Positions 44,049-53,484 of a stretch of 64,000 nucleotides of DNA are shown piece by piece. Each line of letters opens with the position of its first letter. Position 1 is the first letter of the stretch. The stretch is taken from positions 2,698,001 to 2,762,000 of the forward strand of contig NC_015496.1 in assembly GCF_000212355.1 (NCBI RefSeq), written 5' to 3'. Origin of the DNA: Dokdonia sp. 4H-3-7-5. Its GTDB lineage: Bacteria > Bacteroidota > Bacteroidia > Flavobacteriales > Flavobacteriaceae. A program made the position numbers and the translations under genes. The notes below the pieces were generated by a model that did not search any database, had not been told where the DNA came from, and was given only the letters and a program-made list of their open reading frames with translations.

Positions 44049-44409
44049 CTATTTCACATAATTTCGGGATTATTGAAAAGGATTCATAAATGTCAATTTT
44101 ACTTCAATTTTCATGCTTTCTAGATAGCATAAGTGTATATGCGTGATATTATATTCAATAAAATCACATTTTCGCGAAAGCGGACCATTACAATGAGGAA
44201 ATTTTATGAGGGTTAAATTGTCAATATGATAATTTGAGTTACTTCTTTTTTTGAATTTGATAATTACTTCGCAATATTTAAGATGGTTTATCAATACGCG
44301 CTATAGGCTAACTATGGGGCTTGCAGCTATTGTTATTCTTTGAGGTATTTTGTATTTTCGTGAACCGCAAATTTGAGCGGTACTAATTAACAACCCTAAT
44401 ACACTATAT

Positions 44410-46683
44410 ATGGCATTTGATATTGATATGATCAAGAAGGTTTATGCAAATATGACTGAGCGTGTAGACGCCGCTCGTGACCTTGTAGGTAAGCCCTTGA
44501 CACTTTCTGAAAAGATTTTATATTCTCACCTATGGGAGGGAAAAGCTTCTAAAGCGTTTACTCGTGGTAAGGATTATGTAGACTTTGCTCCAGATCGTAT
44601 CGCTTGTCAAGATGCTACTGCACAGATGGCATTATTGCAATTTATGCAAGCTGGAAAAGATAAAGTTGCAGTGCCAACTACGGTACACTGTGATCACTTG
44701 ATTCAAGCAAAAGAAGGTGCTGAAAAGGATCTTAAGAACGCAAACGATGTATCTAGTGAGGTTTTTAACTTCTTAGAATCTGTTTCTAATAAATATGGTA
44801 TCGGTTTCTGGAAACCAGGAGCTGGTATTATACACCAAGTAGTTCTTGAAAACTATGCTTTCCCAGGTGGAATGATGATAGGTACAGACTCTCACACTGT
44901 AAACGCTGGCGGACTAGGAATGGTTGCGATAGGTGTAGGTGGAGCAGATGCTGTAGATGTGATGGCTGGAATGGCTTGGGAACTTAAATTTCCTAAATTA
45001 ATAGGAGTTAGACTTACAGGAAAACTTTCTGGATGGACAGCGCCTAAAGACGTTATTCTTAAGGTAGCTGAGATTCTTACTGCAAAAGGAGGAACCGGAG
45101 CAATTGTGGAATATTTTGGCCCAGGAGCTACAGCAATGTCTTGTACTGGTAAAGGTACTATCTGTAACATGGGAGCAGAGATAGGAGCAACAACTTCTAC
45201 TTTTGGTTATGATGAGTCTATGGAGCGTTACTTACGTGCTACAGACCGTGCAGATGTTGCAGACGCAGCAAATGATGTAAAAGAATATCTTACAGCAGAT
45301 AAAGAAGTATATGCAAATCCTGAGCAGTATTTTGATCAAGTAATTGATATTAATCTTTCTGAGTTAGGACCTTTACTTAATGGACCTTTTACTCCAGACC
45401 TTTCTACAACGGTAGGAAAGGATATGACTGAGAAAGCTACTAAAAATGAATGGCCTCTTAATGTAGAGTGGGGACTTATAGGTTCTTGTACAAACTCTTC
45501 ATATGAAGATCTATCTAGAGCTTCATCTATTGCGCAACAAGCACTAGATAAAGGAATAAAAATGAAATCAGAACTTGGGATCAACCCTGGATCTGAGCTT
45601 GTACGTTATACTACAGAGCGTGATGGAATCTTAGGAATCTTTGAAAAACTAGATGCTAAGATTTTTACAAATGCTTGTGGACCATGTATTGGGCAATGGG
45701 CACGTTACAGTGATCCAAAAAATGCTCCTAAAAACAGTATTGTACACTCATTTAATAGAAACTTTGCAAAGCGTGCAGATGGTAACCCTAATACACACGC
45801 ATTTGTAGCTTCACCTGAAGTTACTGCAGCAATTGCAATTTCTGGACGCTTAGATTTTAACCCTATGACAGATACGCTTCTTAATGAAGATGGTCAAGAA
45901 GTTATGTTTGACGAGCCTACAGGATGGGAGCTTCCTCCAAAAGGATTTGAAGTTAAGGATAATGGTTACCTTGCTCCAGTAGAAGATGGTAGTGGTGTAA
46001 TTGTAAAAGTAGCTGCAGACTCTGAGCGCCTTGAGTTATTAACTCCGTTTGAGCCTATCCTTGATAGTGAAATGCAAGGAATGAAATTGCTTATTAAAGC
46101 TTTTGGGAAATGTACTACAGATCACATTTCAATGGCTGGGCCATGGTTACGTTATAGAGGTCACTTAGATAACATTTCTAATAACTGTTTAATAGGTGCT
46201 GTAAATGCATTTGGTAAGAAAACAAACTTTGTTAAGAACCAGATGGATGGAGAATTTGGTGGAGTACCAGATACTGCACGTGCATATAAGAAAGCGGGAA
46301 TTAAAACTGTAGTAGTAGGAGATCATAACTATGGTGAAGGTTCTTCACGTGAGCACGCTGCTATGGAGCCTCGCCACTTAGGTGTAGCTGCCGTGATTGT
46401 AAAATCATTTGCACGTATACACGAGACAAACCTTAAGAAGCAGGGAATGTTAGGTCTCACATTTGCAAATGAAGCAGATTATGACTTAATCCAAGAAGAC
46501 GATACATTCAACTTTATAGATATTGCTAGCTTTGCACCAGACAAGCCACTTACAGTAGAGCTTGTACATGCAGATGGAAGTAAGGATACTATTGAAGTAA
46601 ACCACACGTACAACGATGCTCAGATAGCATGGTACCGTGAGGGAAGTGCCCTTAATTTAATAAAAAAGGAGAACGCTGCATAA
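44410..46683 (+). CDS. acnA: Aconitate hydratase
   Basis: A 757-residue TCA-cycle enzyme that isomerises citrate to isocitrate with a [4Fe-4S] cluster. The cluster Cys motifs are present: [11 protein letters not shown] and [10 protein letters not shown]. Other family motifs include [26 protein letters not shown] and the swivel-domain [16 protein letters not shown]. The length and the start [15 protein letters not shown] resemble the mitochondrial-type aconitase found in Bacteroidetes rather than E. coli AcnA or AcnB, so the symbol is approximate. It is monocistronic, with 500 bases of non-coding DNA before it and a strong terminator after it. Confidence 0.96.
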   Translation: MAFDIDMIKKVYANMTERVDAARDLVGKPLTLSEKILYSHLWEGKASKAFTRGKDYVDFAPDRIACQDATAQMALLQFMQAGKDKVAVPTTVHCDHLIQAKEGAEKDLKNANDVSSEVFNFLESVSNKYGIGFWKPGAGIIHQVVLENYAFPGGMMIGTDSHTVNAGGLGMVAIGVGGADAVDVMAGMAWELKFPKLIGVRLTGKLSGWTAPKDVILKVAEILTAKGGTGAIVEYFGPGATAMSCTGKGTICNMGAEIGATTSTFGYDESMERYLRATDRADVADAANDVKEYLTADKEVYANPEQYFDQVIDINLSELGPLLNGPFTPDLSTTVGKDMTEKATKNEWPLNVEWGLIGSCTNSSYEDLSRASSIAQQALDKGIKMKSELGINPGSELVRYTTERDGILGIFEKLDAKIFTNACGPCIGQWARYSDPKNAPKNSIVHSFNRNFAKRADGNPNTHAFVASPEVTAAIAISGRLDFNPMTDTLLNEDGQEVMFDEPTGWELPPKGFEVKDNGYLAPVEDGSGVIVKVAADSERLELLTPFEPILDSEMQGMKLLIKAFGKCTTDHISMAGPWLRYRGHLDNISNNCLIGAVNAFGKKTNFVKNQMDGEFGGVPDTARAYKKAGIKTVVVGDHNYGEGSSREHAAMEPRHLGVAAVIVKSFARIHETNLKKQGMLGLTFANEADYDLIQEDDTFNFIDIASFAPDKPLTVELVHADGSKDTIEVNHTYNDAQIAWYREGSALNLIKKENAA

Positions 46684-46704
46684 GTAGTAATCTTTTTAAA
46701 CTAT

Positions 46705-46738
46705 AAAAAATCTCCGCTGGTAACAGCGGAGATTTTTT
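46705..46738. terminator. Bidirectional terminator after the aconitase gene
   Basis: A perfect 15-bp stem: AAAAAATCTCCGCTG (46705-46719) and CAGCGGAGATTTTTT (46724-46738), loop GTAA, between convergent genes. Confidence 0.88.
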
Positions 46739-46758
46739 TTTTGAAGTATGAACACTTT

Positions 46759-47271
46759 TTATTCTGCGTAGGCTCCAGAAGAATATGTCAACTCATAACT
46801 GTGAGTGTATATTTCAAATACAATTCCAAAAGGATCTTCTACGTAACACATCTTATAAGGTTTGTCTTTTGGGTAGTACTCTCTTATGGGCATTCTTTGC
46901 TTTCCTCCATAAGAAACAATTTTTTCAATGAGTTCTTCAATATTTGGATCTTGAACGCAAAAGTGAAAAAGTCCTGTATTAAAGGGGTTGAATTCTGGAG
47001 CTTCTTTTACACCGTGAGGGAACGAAAATAACTCTACTCCTATACCATCAGAAGTAGATAGGTGTGCTATCTCAAAAGTTTCCCAATCGTCGCCAAAAAC
47101 ATCAATGCACATTTGACCTATTGCAGTCTCTTTTTCTTTTTTTACGACAGATGGAGGCATAATGACATACCACCCCATAACCTCTGAGTAAAACGCAACC
47201 GCTTTTTTGATATCTGGAACAGATAAACCAATGTGAGAAAATGATTTTGGATAATTCTTAATAGTGCTCAT
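46759..47271 (-). CDS. VOC-family (glyoxalase/dioxygenase-like) protein
   Basis: About 170 residues from ATG 47271; the longer frame starts at a TTG. The opening FSHIGLSVPDIKKAVAFYSE and the C-terminal CYVEDPFGIVFEIYTHSYEL are the paired beta-alpha-beta-beta-beta modules of the VOC superfamily, with metal-ligand His and Glu in the expected places. Substrate unknown; members detoxify or cleave small molecules. The divergent HxlR-type regulator (117 bases away) very likely controls it, a common pairing. Confidence 0.85.
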   Translation of the reverse strand: MSTIKNYPKSFSHIGLSVPDIKKAVAFYSEVMGWYVIMPPSVVKKEKETAIGQMCIDVFGDDWETFEIAHLSTSDGIGVELFSFPHGVKEAPEFNPFNTGLFHFCVQDPNIEELIEKIVSYGGKQRMPIREYYPKDKPYKMCYVEDPFGIVFEIYTHSYELTYSSGAYAE

Positions 47272-47388
47272 AATTATATTTTTCTTCAAAATTAGACTAT
47301 ATTGTTTAAGATGTCAATAACTTACCAAAATGTTATATACATTACTAAAAGAGTAAAATTCTGAAATACAATAATATAAACTTAATAA

Positions 47389-47706
47389 ATGAGTAATAAA
47401 ATTGCCTGCCCGCTTAATTACACTATGAATTTAATAGGTACCAAATGGAAACCATTGGTTTTATTTCACTTAATAGAAGGAGCTTTACGTTCTGGTGTAT
47501 TACAAAAGAAAGTGCCAGGAATTTCCAATAAAATGTTTACACAAACCGTACGCGAATTAGAAAAAGATGGTCTTGTTAATAGAAAAGTTTTCCCTGTTGT
47601 ACCACCGAGGGTAGAGTATAGCCTTACAAAGAGAGGGGCTTCTTTAATACCTATTTTAAAAAGCCTTGATGCTTGGGGAGCTATCGATGGAAATAATATT
47701 TACTGA
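47389..47706 (+). CDS. HxlR-family winged-helix regulator
   Basis: 105 residues: CPLNYTMNLIGTKWKPLVLF at the start with the conserved N-terminal Cys and GTKW, then SNKMFTQTVRELEKDGLVNR (recognition helix) and the wing PPRVEYSLTKRG. HxlR proteins act as dimers and often sense electrophiles or oxidants through that Cys. It is divergent from the VOC gene. The intergenic region holds the short inverted repeat TTACT-AAAAG-AGTAA at 47342-47356, a weak operator candidate. Confidence 0.9.
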   Translation: MSNKIACPLNYTMNLIGTKWKPLVLFHLIEGALRSGVLQKKVPGISNKMFTQTVRELEKDGLVNRKVFPVVPPRVEYSLTKRGASLIPILKSLDAWGAIDGNNIY

Positions 47707-47822
47707 AGTGATTGCTTAATGTAAATAGCAGAATGATTTATAAGAGAAAAAAGAAAGCGCTATTTGTATATAAATAACATAAGATGCAATAAGAAGAATT
47801 TATCACAATTACGAATCCTAGG

Positions 47823-50800
47823 CTATGTAGTTATTTTCAAATGTTTATTTATTGTGTTGGTTAGTATGGTTGTAGAAATTGGTTTTGATATGTAATCATC
47901 AAAGCCAGCATTAAGCATTTTTTCCTTATCTCCTGACATTGCTAGCCCGGTTTGAGCAATGATTGTAAGTTCTTTATTAGTCTTCCTTATTTCCTCTAAT
48001 GCTTCATTACCATCCATAATAGGCATATTGATATCCATCAACACTAAGTCTATGTTAGAATTTTTGTGAACTAGCTCAACAGCCTCTTTTCCATTAATAG
48101 CTCGTAAAATGGTACAGTCATAATCCGAAAGGCAAGCTTGTATATAAAGAAAACTTAAGTTGTCATCTTCTGCTATTAAGATTGTAAAATCACCACTTTC
48201 TAAAGTAGTTTCATTAAATGTATTTGCTAAGTTAGTTTTGCTGACTATTTTTTTATAAGGTATTGTAAAGAAAAATGTTGATCCTTCTCCTATTTGAGAA
48301 TCGATCCACACTTCTCCATTTAGAAGTTTTATGAGACCTTCTACAATAGAAAGGCCAAGACCTACACCGAGGTTATGAGTTTGCTCGCGTCTTCCTTGTG
48401 TAAACCTGTCAAAAATGTTTTTTTGTTCTTCTTCTTCTATTCCAATACCTGAATCTTTTACAAAGAATTTAAGGTTCTTTTCATAAAGGGAGTATCCAAA
48501 TTCAATTGTTCCTTGTTTAGTAAATTTTATAGCATTCTCTAATAAGTTTGATATAATCTGTACTAATTTATTTTCATCTGTTTCAATGAAGCTATCTGCG
48601 TCATCAAGCCCCATTTCTATAATGAGTTTCACTCCTGAATTCTCTAATTTTAAAAGATATTTTGAATAAATATCTTTTATGATAATATTTAGATTAACTC
48701 GTGAATTATCAATATGAATAATGTTTGATTCAATCTTGGAAATATCAACAATGTTAGAAATAAAACTTAATAAGCGATGTCCCTCTTTTTCTATAAGTTC
48801 TAAGTAGATATCTCTTTTTTCTTCTGATATATTTTTTCTCCTCAATAATTCTGAAAATCCCAAAATACCGTTCATAGGAGTACGCATCTCGTGACTTAAA
48901 TTTGCAAGAAAAGCAGATTTTAATCTATCACTTTCTTCCGCTTTTTCCTTGGCACTTATTAATTCTCTAGATAATAATTTTTGTTGTGTGATATCTTGAT
49001 TTGTTCCTGCAAGACTTATGACATTTCCGGCATCATCCATTATAGGTTGGCATATTGCCCGTACAGTTTTTTGAGGATGGTCAGGAATACAAATTCTATA
49101 TTCAATCTTATATGGCGCACCAGAATTAGTGGCTTCATCTACTGCATTTTTAAGTATTTCTCTATCATCTGGATGAACTCTATCAATGACGCTTAGATAC
49201 TCAGGGTTGTCCTTTCCATATTTATAACCCCAAATGTTATACATTTCCTTAGACCATTCCATTTTCATAGTTAATGGCTTAACAAGCCAGCTACCTATTT
49301 TAGCTAGGGCTTGAGCATCACTTAATTCTTTCTCTGTTTTATCTAATAATAACTTAGCTTTTAGTTTGTCTTTTTCATTCTGTCTCTGCGCAGTTATATC
49401 AATGAAAATCATCACAATTTCCTTGATCTCCCCAGTACTACTTAATACTGGGAAGCCATTGAGAGTTACCCAAGTAATATCTTCTTTATCTTCTCGCTTC
49501 AAGCCTATAACTTGGTTTTTTATTGACTCTTTTGTCTTTGCAATTTTATTTACAGGATAATCTGCAATTGCTAGTGGGGATGCATTAAGATTTACAAGTT
49601 TCAGTTCCATACTTTCACCTGTTTTTCCTTGTACATACTTCTCATCAAAACCTAGAATCTGAGATGCTCTATAGTTGCACTGCACAATTGATGTATCTGG
49701 TGCATGAACAACTACACCAGCTTCTAGATTAAGCATTAGTATACGAAAGCGTTCTTCATTTTCTTCTGCACGTTCTTTTGCTTCTTTTATTAAGTTTTCT
49801 GTTTTAAAGCGTTCTGTAATGTCATGTATAACTCCAACGATAAAAATATTTCCGTTAGAATCAATAAAGCGTGTCTTTCTTGTAGAAATTCTTTGAGTTT
49901 CACCCTCTCTTATAGTCAGTGACTCTTCTGTTATGTTTTCTATTCCATCAATTATTAATTGTTTATCTATACTTAAAAAGGCTTCTCTTTCAGCAGGTGA
50001 GACCTCCTCAGCGAGTGTCTTACCAATAATTTCTTGTCTCTCAAATCCAAAAAGTGTGCAGAAGGCTTCATTAACTATTACCAACCTGCTTTGGTCATCT
50101 TTTACAAAGACTGGATCTCCTATATTCTTTATTATACTATTTAAATGATTTTTGCTTTCTTCAGCTTTTTCTTTTGCCTCTATTAATGCTTCATCTATAA
50201 GTTTTTGCTCTGTAATATCTTGACCGGTTCCTTTTAAACCAATAACAGTTCCGTTAGGACCTAGTACAGGTTCACATATACACCTTATTACTTTTTGTGT
50301 TCCATCAGGCAGACATATCCTATGTTCTATATCATATGGAATTCCTTGAGAGCTAGCCCTTTTAATACAACTATCCCACAATTCCATATCATCTGGATGG
50401 ACATGATTAAGCAATACTTTGTAGGGAGGTGTGCCTTGACTTGGATCAAATCCCCAAATGTGGAACATCACCTTAGACCATTCCATTTTTCTTACATCAG
50501 TATTAAATATCCAGCTTCCTACCTTGGCAAGTTTTTGTGCTTCATTTAGATCGTCTTCTATTATTTTCCTATCTGTTATATCTTGAGTTACACCATAAAC
50601 TTTATCCTTTATAAACTCTATACCTAGGATACTTAGATGTCTTATTTCATTGTTTGTCCTTACAATTCTAAATTCGAACGGCTCCATTGATCTTTCGGTA
50701 AAAAGTTTTTTGATAACGTTCTTTACCTTAGATCTATCTTCTTCAAAAATTAACTCCCTTACATTGTCACTAGTAGGATCAAATTCTCCTTTCTTAACAC

Positions 50801-51473
50801 CATAAATTTTATACATTTCATCAGACCAGTAAGCTTCATCTGTTTTCCACTTCCATTCCCAACTACCCATTCTCCCTAATTTTTGAGCCTGTTGTAATTT
50901 TAATATAGATTGTTTCTTGGCAGATTGTACGGCTTTTAATTCACTAATGTCTTGGATAGTGACTGGCACTGATTTTTGTTCTAATAAAGTTTGAGGTATA
51001 CGTACAGATAACAAAGCCTTAAATTCAACTCCCTTTAAGGTTTTATAGTTTACTTCAGAGATGAATGCTTTCTTCTTTTTCCAAATCGCAATTATAAGTT
51101 TTGTAAAAACCTTTGATGCTCCTTTTCCAAATGTGTTTTGAATATTATTAAAAAAATCCTCTTTATTTTCTGCTTTAAACAATTTTAAAGTAGCCCCATT
51201 TACATTATTTACTTTTAACTTTCCTAATAATGTAGATAAGGTCTCAGGGTTTTTCTTAAGATATTTTTTGATATTGGAGACATTGAGAGTTCTAAGTCTT
51301 TCAAGTTCTTCAAATACGAGAGTGAAGTCTTCGTTCCATATAGAAATTGTAGAGTTATCAAACAGCGTTTTATAATCGTGCTCCCTTGCAGATTCTAAAT
51401 CCTCTATTTGTCTTTCTAATTCTTGAAACTTAGACTTTTTATTTATTTCCATATTTGTTATAGCTTCAGCCAT
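47823..51473 (-). CDS. Multi-PAS hybrid sensor histidine kinase with receiver domain
   Basis: 1216 residues without membrane segments. About six PAS-type units fill residues 60-830; three of them share the pattern G-S-W-x-x-x with SDEMYKIYG or SKEMYNIWG, so they arose by duplication. The kinase core follows: H-box His861 in SHEMRTPMNGILGF, N-box NLLENAIKF and G-box GVGLGLSIVEGL. The C-terminal receiver (about 1090-1214) has acceptor Asp1147 in LVLMDINMP and Lys in DYISKPI. It probably integrates cytosolic signals such as redox or light. It is monocistronic with no output partner nearby. Confidence 0.93.
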   Translation of the reverse strand: MAEAITNMEINKKSKFQELERQIEDLESAREHDYKTLFDNSTISIWNEDFTLVFEELERLRTLNVSNIKKYLKKNPETLSTLLGKLKVNNVNGATLKLFKAENKEDFFNNIQNTFGKGASKVFTKLIIAIWKKKKAFISEVNYKTLKGVEFKALLSVRIPQTLLEQKSVPVTIQDISELKAVQSAKKQSILKLQQAQKLGRMGSWEWKWKTDEAYWSDEMYKIYGVKKGEFDPTSDNVRELIFEEDRSKVKNVIKKLFTERSMEPFEFRIVRTNNEIRHLSILGIEFIKDKVYGVTQDITDRKIIEDDLNEAQKLAKVGSWIFNTDVRKMEWSKVMFHIWGFDPSQGTPPYKVLLNHVHPDDMELWDSCIKRASSQGIPYDIEHRICLPDGTQKVIRCICEPVLGPNGTVIGLKGTGQDITEQKLIDEALIEAKEKAEESKNHLNSIIKNIGDPVFVKDDQSRLVIVNEAFCTLFGFERQEIIGKTLAEEVSPAEREAFLSIDKQLIIDGIENITEESLTIREGETQRISTRKTRFIDSNGNIFIVGVIHDITERFKTENLIKEAKERAEENEERFRILMLNLEAGVVVHAPDTSIVQCNYRASQILGFDEKYVQGKTGESMELKLVNLNASPLAIADYPVNKIAKTKESIKNQVIGLKREDKEDITWVTLNGFPVLSSTGEIKEIVMIFIDITAQRQNEKDKLKAKLLLDKTEKELSDAQALAKIGSWLVKPLTMKMEWSKEMYNIWGYKYGKDNPEYLSVIDRVHPDDREILKNAVDEATNSGAPYKIEYRICIPDHPQKTVRAICQPIMDDAGNVISLAGTNQDITQQKLLSRELISAKEKAEESDRLKSAFLANLSHEMRTPMNGILGFSELLRRKNISEEKRDIYLELIEKEGHRLLSFISNIVDISKIESNIIHIDNSRVNLNIIIKDIYSKYLLKLENSGVKLIIEMGLDDADSFIETDENKLVQIISNLLENAIKFTKQGTIEFGYSLYEKNLKFFVKDSGIGIEEEEQKNIFDRFTQGRREQTHNLGVGLGLSIVEGLIKLLNGEVWIDSQIGEGSTFFFTIPYKKIVSKTNLANTFNETTLESGDFTILIAEDDNLSFLYIQACLSDYDCTILRAINGKEAVELVHKNSNIDLVLMDINMPIMDGNEALEEIRKTNKELTIIAQTGLAMSGDKEKMLNAGFDDYISKPISTTILTNTINKHLKITT

Positions 51474-51576
51474 AATGCTGTCATTTAGACGGCTAATTGT
51501 CTTATTACTAATTCAATAAATAAAATTATTAAAAATATATAATATACTACTTACATTAATAAAAAAGATTAGATTC

Positions 51577-51592
51577 CGCTTTCGCGAAAGCG
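51577..51592. repeat. CGCTTTCGCGAAAGCG palindrome copy
   Basis: A full 16-bp copy in the 51474-51823 gap between divergent genes. Nothing else in that gap is identifiable. Confidence 0.9.
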
Positions 51593-51823
51593 TAAAAACG
51601 TCGCAAACGTTTGTAGAATTTAATGCTTTATCGGCTTGTAAATGCGATAGATTAAGATTAATTTTAAATCATTTATCTGTTTGGGCTGATAGAATATAAG
51701 CATCATTTTTTTAATAATCTTTAATAGTTGTAAAGATTGTTTTCTTTTATTTTTGTAAGAAAAGACAATCAAATACTCTCTGCGACACCGTGTATTTAGT
51801 ATTTAAATATATAACTACTTCTT

Positions 51824-52420
51824 ATGGAAGATACCCAGTCTCACCTAGCACTTTATAATGAAGCAGAAAAGTTTATTTACTGTCTAGAGGCGGTTTCAGA
51901 TGTGGATCACGAGATTACTACAGAGGTAATTACTACGTTAGAAGATATTGCTTTAAAACAAGGAATCGCTAGTATTTATAAAACCTGTGATTCTATAGAA
52001 AGCCTAGAGGAAAGCCTCAATATCCTCATCTATGATGACCATAATTTTAAGGATTATGAAATTATTTACCTTATTATGCCAGGCCAGCCTAATAATATCA
52101 TGCTCAATGATTATTACTACAGCATTGAAGAAATTGCCGAAATTTTTGAAGGAAGAATGACAGGTAAAATCATTCATTTTTCAAATAAAAAAGCACTCGA
52201 CTTAACTGACGAAGAATCACAATACTTTCTTGATGTTACTGGTGCCCGTGCAATCTCTGGCTATGGATCTAGCAAGAACACATTATCGAGCACAGATACT
52301 ATAGATAGAGTGTTTTTTAGTATGTTTCAAGAAAACGAAGACTTTAAAGAAGTGGTGGAGGAGATGTTTCAAAAACATTATAAACTCTGTAAACTGCTTG
52401 ATTTTAGATTGTATTATTAA
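51824..52420 (+). CDS. Unrecognised 198-aa cytosolic protein, possibly caspase/CHAT-fold-like
   Basis: 198 residues without signal or membrane segments. The middle shows the alternation YEIIYLIMPGQPNNIML, DYYYSIEEIAEIFEGRMTGK, IIHFSNKKALDL and YFLDVTGARAISGYG. That succession (strand, helix, strand ending in a possible catalytic turn, then a TGA-A-SGYG strand) recalls caspase-like or CHAT folds. However, the expected His-Gly and Cys are replaced by Pro-Gly and Ser-Asn, so it would be inactive as a protease. The resemblance is from pattern only. It stands alone between a sensor kinase and a small membrane protein. Confidence 0.7.
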   Translation: MEDTQSHLALYNEAEKFIYCLEAVSDVDHEITTEVITTLEDIALKQGIASIYKTCDSIESLEESLNILIYDDHNFKDYEIIYLIMPGQPNNIMLNDYYYSIEEIAEIFEGRMTGKIIHFSNKKALDLTDEESQYFLDVTGARAISGYGSSKNTLSSTDTIDRVFFSMFQENEDFKEVVEEMFQKHYKLCKLLDFRLYY

Positions 52421-52450
52421 TCGTTACTTAAAGTGTGATTTTGTAAAATT

Positions 52451-52463
52451 CGCTTTCGCGAAA
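52451..52463. repeat. Partial palindrome CGCTTTCGCGAAA
   Basis: A truncated copy of the 16-bp palindrome between convergent genes. Confidence 0.8.
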
Positions 52464-52571
52464 ATGTGAAAAATCAACATTATCTTCTCATTCATTAAGC
52501 ACATTAATAACAACGGAATGATAAACTCGATATCATTATAATTGTTGAAATATAGTATACTAGAAAGCGCT

Positions 52572-53042
52572 CTAAAGTAACAGCATAATAAGATTCCCTA
52601 CTGTTAAAACTTGCAGGACAAAAAGCAGGATGCTCATATCTTTTTTAAAGCGATAACTGATGCCTATTGCAAGAAGAACAAGCAGTGGAAGCACCAGTCC
52701 AAAAACTACTCTAAAAGAGTAGATTTGATTCTTATTTGATGAAGCTAGCTTGTACCCATTAACTTCTTTAAAGAGCAAAGACAGTGCATAATCAATTTGT
52801 TTATCTTCTGCAGTAGTAGCAACATCCTTTGAAACCGAAAACTGACGAGTAGCAGTCACTACATGATACGTATTGTGCGAGTTTCCGCCAGCATTATAAT
52901 ATTTTTCTTTGTTTTTAGATATGGATACCACATCTTCCGTATACCGAGTTCCAGGCAAGGCAAAATCCATTAGTACCACCAGTGTTATAAGTATGGTAAT
53001 GCCATGTATTATGCGGTTTGGGAGTGATAGTCGGCTCTTCAT
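52572..53042 (-). CDS. Membrane protein of unknown function, 156 aa
   Basis: Three hydrophobic segments: one near the N-terminus (about 12-30, HGITILITLVVLMDFAL) and two close together at the C-terminus (about 108-127 and 133-155). A soluble loop of about 75 residues lies between them (NAGGNSHNTYHVVTATRQFS). The topology suggests an extracytoplasmic loop domain. No family is recognised. The upstream 53043-53484 stretch carries only the Fur-like site of the next gene. Confidence 0.65.
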   Translation of the reverse strand: MKSRLSLPNRIIHGITILITLVVLMDFALPGTRYTEDVVSISKNKEKYYNAGGNSHNTYHVVTATRQFSVSKDVATTAEDKQIDYALSLLFKEVNGYKLASSNKNQIYSFRVVFGLVLPLLVLLAIGISYRFKKDMSILLFVLQVLTVGNLIMLLL

Positions 53043-53395
53043 AATAAGTTGAAAACTACTATTAATTTGTTAACTCTATAATATCAGGATTTACTTGTTT
53101 TATTATGGAAGCTAGGTTGACTTTTTATTTGTCTCGCTATTCAAATATTGTTACAATCTTCAAGTTTTCGAGTCAGAGAAATCATTAGCAAAAGCTTAAA
53201 TAACTGGCTTCCTATAATCTATTAGCGTACTATTAATCTTCTATCGCGAGACTTTAGACTTTATGGATTTAGTAGTCTCTTAAGTGTAAATATGAGTTGT
53301 TATACAATTGTCGTTGCCGTTTTACTCTTTCAACCTTCTCAATCTTTATCAAACATATTCATTCTTAATACATTAATCATAATTATAAAAAAATA

Positions 53396-53414
53396 ATTTA
53401 GATTAATTCTAAAT
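53396..53414 (+). promoter_or_regulatory. Fur-like iron box upstream of the siderophore-type receptor
   Basis: ATTTAGA-TTAAT-TCTAAAT is an exact 7-1-7-type inverted repeat with a 5-bp spacer, 71 bases before the ATG at 53485. A second partial copy, TTTAATCTAAATA, lies at about 53461-53473. It fits the Bacteroidetes Fur pattern with TAGAT/ATCTA arms. Confidence 0.55.
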
Positions 53415-53484
53415 AGCTTTTTTGCTAAAAGGAATCATGCTAGTTTTGCGATCTATTTATATTTAATCTAAATAAAAACAAATA

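Noticed and set aside
44070-44294. 74-codon minus-strand ORF before the aconitase gene
   Set aside because: No family pattern, contains a palindrome copy, no promoter box or ribosome site; composition like the surrounding non-coding DNA.
47342-47356. TTACT-AAAAG-AGTAA as an HxlR operator
   Set aside because: Short and AT-rich, so too easily found by chance; noted in the gene entry only.
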